This document shows, piece after piece, positions 24,071 through 26,776 of a DNA stretch of 26,776 bases. A model generated the notes under the pieces. The model searched no databases. It saw only the letters and a list, made by a program, of their open reading frames with translations, and had not been told where the DNA came from. Location of the stretch: positions 1 through 26,776 of the forward strand of contig CAJUAT010000039.1 of assembly GCA_910584525.1 (NCBI GenBank), written 5' to 3'. Within the stretch, counting starts at the first letter, position 1. Each line of letters begins with the position of its first letter. The DNA comes from an uncultured Muribaculaceae bacterium. Its GTDB lineage: Bacteria; Bacteroidota; Bacteroidia; Bacteroidales; Muribaculaceae. A program made the translations under genes and the position numbers.

Positions 24071-26611
24071 TCAGCCGCATTTGCTGGTGCCGCAGGAGGT
24101 GCAGATAAGGCATCCTTCCTGGTATATGAGTGTTTCGGCGCCGCATTTGGGGCATTTCTGGCCGGCGGCCACAGTGCCCGACGGCAGATATTTCTTGAGT
24201 GCGCGTTCCACTCCCATCTTCCATGTGTTGATGCTCGTGGAGTCGAGGTCAAGACCTCCCACAAGCTTCAGGACCTGGTCGATAGGCATTCCGTAACGCA
24301 GAACGCCTGAGATGAGCTTGGCGTAGTTCCAGAACTCTGGGTTGAACTTCTCGCTGAGACCTTCGATGGTGGTCTTGTATCCGCGTTTGTTGATAAACTG
24401 GAAGTCATAGCGTTTGTTGCCCTTGTCGTCGACGGTCTTTATGATTTTGCCGTGGGTAACGCTTTTGGGACAGAATATGCCGTCCTCATCGTCGGCAAGT
24501 CCGGTGAATATCTCGTAAGGCTTACCGTCCACAAGGCCTACGAATGCTATCCATTTTTCCTTGTTGTTCTGGAATCTCACCACGTCGGCCTCCAGCTCAG
24601 TAGGACGCTTGGAGATATGTTCGGGAGTGGCTATGAGCGAGAGCTCCTTTTTCTCCGGTTTTACGGAGGCGAGCACGTTGTTGCGCGAGCCGTCGCGATA
24701 TACGGTGCAGCCCTTGCATCCCGACTTCCAGGCTTCCACGTACAGGCTGTTGACCACATCCTCGGTGATGTCGGCGGGAAGGTTGATGGTGACGCTGATG
24801 CTGTGGTCTACCCATTTCTGCACGGCGCCCTGCATGTGCACCTTCTCGAGCCAGTCGATCTCGTTGGCGGTGGCCTTGTAATAAGGTGACTTGGCCACAA
24901 GCTCGTCAATCTCCTCGGCGGTCATGTTCTTTTTGCGCTCAAGGCCGTTTACCTTCATCCATTCCAGGAATTTGGGATGGTATACGATGTATTCCTCGAA
25001 GGAGTCGCCCGATTCGTCGGTAAAGTCGATATGGGCATCCACATCGTTGGGGTTGACCTTGCGGCGGCGTTTGTATACGGGCATGAACACCGGCTCGATT
25101 CCCGACGATGTCTGGGTCATGATTGAAGTGGTGCCGGTGGGGGCTATGGTGAGGCACGCGATGTTTCGGCGCCCGTTGCGGAGCATATCCTCGTAGAGAG
25201 CCGGGTCGGCCTCCCGCAGACGGTTTATGTAGGGATTGTCTTTCTCACGTTCGCTGTCGTAGATTTCGAAGGCGCCTCGTTCGGCAGCCATCTGCACCGA
25301 CGCACGGTAATATGCCAGAGCAAGTTCCTTGTGTACATTCACCGAGAAGGAGGTAGCCTCTTCGGTGCCGTAACGAAGGCCCATGGCGGCTATCATGTCG
25401 CCCTCGCCGGTTGTGCCGCAGCCCGTGCGACGTCCCTTGAGAGTCTTTTCGCGTATCTTGCGCCAGAGGTTCAGCTCGGCATCCTTGACTTCGGCGGTCT
25501 CGGGGTCGTTGGCGATTTTGGCTATGATGGTGTCGATTTTCTCCATCTCCAGGTCGATGATATCGTCGAGGATACGCTGCGTCATGCCCACGTGTTTGCG
25601 GAAAAGCTCGAAGTCGAAGGATGCTTCCGGCGTGAAGGGATTCTTAACATAGCTGTAAAGGTTGATGGCCACGAGACGGCAGCTGTCGTAGGGACATAGG
25701 GGAATTTCGCCGCAGGGGTTGGTGGAGACGGTCTCGAAGCCGAGGTCGGCGTAGCAGTCGGGCACCGACTCGCGCTGTATGGTGTCCCAGAAGAGTACGC
25801 CCGGTTCGGCGCTACGCCATGCGTTATGCACTATCTTCTCCCATAGGGCCGAGGCGTCGATATCCTTGGCATAGAGAGGGTTGTCGCTCTTGATGGGGAA
25901 TTGCTGGCGGTAGGGCACATGGTCTACGGCGCACCGCATGAAGTCGTCGTCGATTTTTACCGATACGTTAGCGCCAGTGATCTTGCCGCTTTCCATCTTG
26001 GCATCGATGAAGTCTTCGGCATCCGGATGCTTGATGCCGACGGTCATCATCAGGGCGCCGCGACGGCCATCCTGCGCCACCTCGCGGGTGGAGTTGGAAT
26101 AGCGTTCCATGAAAGGCACAAGCCCCGTGGAGGTGAGTGCCGAGTTCTTGACAGGGCTCCCCTTGGGGCGGATATGCGACAGGTCGTGACCCACGCCGCC
26201 ACGGCGTTTCATAAGCTGCACCTGCTCTTCATCGATAAGAATTATGCCTCCATATGAGTCGGGGTGGCCGTCGAGTCCTATCACGAAGCAGTTCGACAGC
26301 GACCCTACCTGAAGGTTGTTGCCGATGCCGGCCATGGGACTTCCCTGAGGCACCACATAGCGGAAATGGTCGAGGAGTCCGAACACTTCCTCTTCTGACA
26401 TGGGATTGGGATACTTCTTTTCGATGCGTGCTATTTCACCGGCGATACGGTGGTGCATGTCGGCGGGCGTCTGTTCGTAGATGTTGCCGTCGCTGTCCTT
26501 GAGGGCATATTTGCTCACCCATACGCGGGCGGCAAGCTCGTCGCCGTCGAAATAGCGTAGCGTGGCCTCATAGGCCTCGCCGTAACTGTAGGTTGGCTTT
26601 TCTGTATTCAT
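24071..26611 (-). CDS. nrdJ: Adenosylcobalamin-dependent (class II) ribonucleoside-diphosphate reductase
   Basis: An 846-residue enzyme that makes deoxyribonucleotides using an adenosylcobalamin radical, without oxygen. The active-site set is present: Cys108 (SLSNCFVIG), Asn298, Cys300 and Glu302 (NPCGEIPL), and Cys311, matching the positions of the Thermotoga class II enzyme. The phosphate-binding segment APTGTTSIM is seen near the middle. The C-terminus has a zinc ribbon-like set of cysteines (Cys820, Cys823, Cys834, Cys837) and a terminal Cys840-x4-Cys845 pair that probably serves in reactivation by thioredoxin. The ATG at 26611 is followed by a short N-terminal region lacking an obvious ATP cone. 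It is the first gene of the minus-strand pair with malQ. Confidence 0.95.
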   Translation of the reverse strand: MNTEKPTYSYGEAYEATLRYFDGDELAARVWVSKYALKDSDGNIYEQTPADMHHRIAGEIARIEKKYPNPMSEEEVFGLLDHFRYVVPQGSPMAGIGNNLQVGSLSNCFVIGLDGHPDSYGGIILIDEEQVQLMKRRGGVGHDLSHIRPKGSPVKNSALTSTGLVPFMERYSNSTREVAQDGRRGALMMTVGIKHPDAEDFIDAKMESGKITGANVSVKIDDDFMRCAVDHVPYRQQFPIKSDNPLYAKDIDASALWEKIVHNAWRSAEPGVLFWDTIQRESVPDCYADLGFETVSTNPCGEIPLCPYDSCRLVAINLYSYVKNPFTPEASFDFELFRKHVGMTQRILDDIIDLEMEKIDTIIAKIANDPETAEVKDAELNLWRKIREKTLKGRRTGCGTTGEGDMIAAMGLRYGTEEATSFSVNVHKELALAYYRASVQMAAERGAFEIYDSEREKDNPYINRLREADPALYEDMLRNGRRNIACLTIAPTGTTSIMTQTSSGIEPVFMPVYKRRRKVNPNDVDAHIDFTDESGDSFEEYIVYHPKFLEWMKVNGLERKKNMTAEEIDELVAKSPYYKATANEIDWLEKVHMQGAVQKWVDHSISVTINLPADITEDVVNSLYVEAWKSGCKGCTVYRDGSRNNVLASVKPEKKELSLIATPEHISKRPTELEADVVRFQNNKEKWIAFVGLVDGKPYEIFTGLADDEDGIFCPKSVTHGKIIKTVDDKGNKRYDFQFINKRGYKTTIEGLSEKFNPEFWNYAKLISGVLRYGMPIDQVLKLVGGLDLDSTSINTWKMGVERALKKYLPSGTVAAGQKCPKCGAETLIYQEGCLICTSCGTSKCG

Positions 26612-26692
26612 TTTAGGTTTTTGCTTTCGGTGCCGTCGTCGCGGCTCTGAATCTTGACAAACGGGTCATGACGTATGTCGATTTTCCGAATG

Positions 26693-26700
26693 CAAAAATA
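26693..26700 (-). promoter_or_regulatory. Putative -7 promoter element for nrdJ
   Basis: On the minus strand the bases read TATTTTTG, an exact TAnnTTTG box, with C following. It lies about 80 bp upstream of the nrdJ ATG. The region further upstream is very A/T-rich, and no clear TTTG -33 box is seen at 19-21 bp. The predicted leader is too short to hold a cobalamin riboswitch. Confidence 0.5.
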
Positions 26701-26738
26701 CAAAAAATAAAATTTATCCTGTTGAACTCATTTAAACT

Positions 26739-26752
26739 TTTGTGATTTGTGA
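26739..26752 (+). repeat. Two tandem TTTGTGA heptamers upstream of the nrdJ promoter
   Basis: TTTGTGA occurs twice without a gap (26739-26745 and 26746-26752), about 40 bp upstream of the nrdJ -7 box. It could be a chance A/T-rich repeat or a regulator site. Nothing else is recognisable in 26701-26776. Confidence 0.3.
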
Positions 26753-26776
26753 ATTTTTTTAAGGAAAACCACAGCG

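Overview
The window is a 26.8 kb stretch of dense, moderately GC-rich chromosomal DNA that reads as a member of the order Bacteroidales. Three things support this: several intergenic gaps carry the Bacteroidetes -7 promoter element TAnnTTTG; Shine-Dalgarno sequences are not consistently present; and the gene content is typical of the group (DUF5063, OstA-like protein, three SurA-type isomerases in a row, MutL with a DQHR motif). A Muribaculaceae-like genome is my best guess from the base composition, but I cannot prove the family. Eighteen protein genes are supported. I saw no tRNA, rRNA, CRISPR array, transposase, prophage or plasmid gene, so this is a core region rather than an accessory island.

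Layout. 149-1900 encodes a phospho-sugar mutase. It is followed by a heptameric repeat tract, a 15-bp hairpin and a flavin reductase-family gene (2002-2583). A tightly coupled set follows: yicC endoribonuclease, guanylate kinase, nadD and a DUF5063 gene (2686-5279), with 4-bp overlaps or gaps. A cytosolic M18 aminopeptidase (5373-6689) comes next. The proteostasis block is trigger factor, clpP and clpX (6805-10263), then recQ on its own good promoter. Three periplasmic parvulin/SurA-type proteins (12796-17180) lead into an OstA/LptA-like protein and mutL (to 21194). The last two genes run on the minus strand and converge on mutL: an adenosylcobalamin-dependent ribonucleotide reductase and, 31 bp downstream of it, a DPE2-type 4-alpha-glucanotransferase.

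How the genes fit together. Trigger factor and ClpXP handle folding and turnover of cytosolic proteins. The three isomerases and the OstA-like protein serve delivery of outer-membrane proteins and lipopolysaccharide across the periplasm. gmk, nadD and nrdJ supply nucleotides and cofactors, recQ and mutL maintain the genome, and the mutase and glucanotransferase connect glucose phosphates with maltose/glycogen metabolism.

I did not find a clear new multi-gene system. The observations most worth a second look are small: a 10-bp tandem array of palindromic units in the gap between mutL and the glucanotransferase; a MutL that has lost the standard endonuclease residues although no mutH is in view; a 33-bp in-frame duplication that includes the stop codon of the first isomerase gene; and a promoter placed almost on top of the start codon of the lipoprotein isomerase gene.
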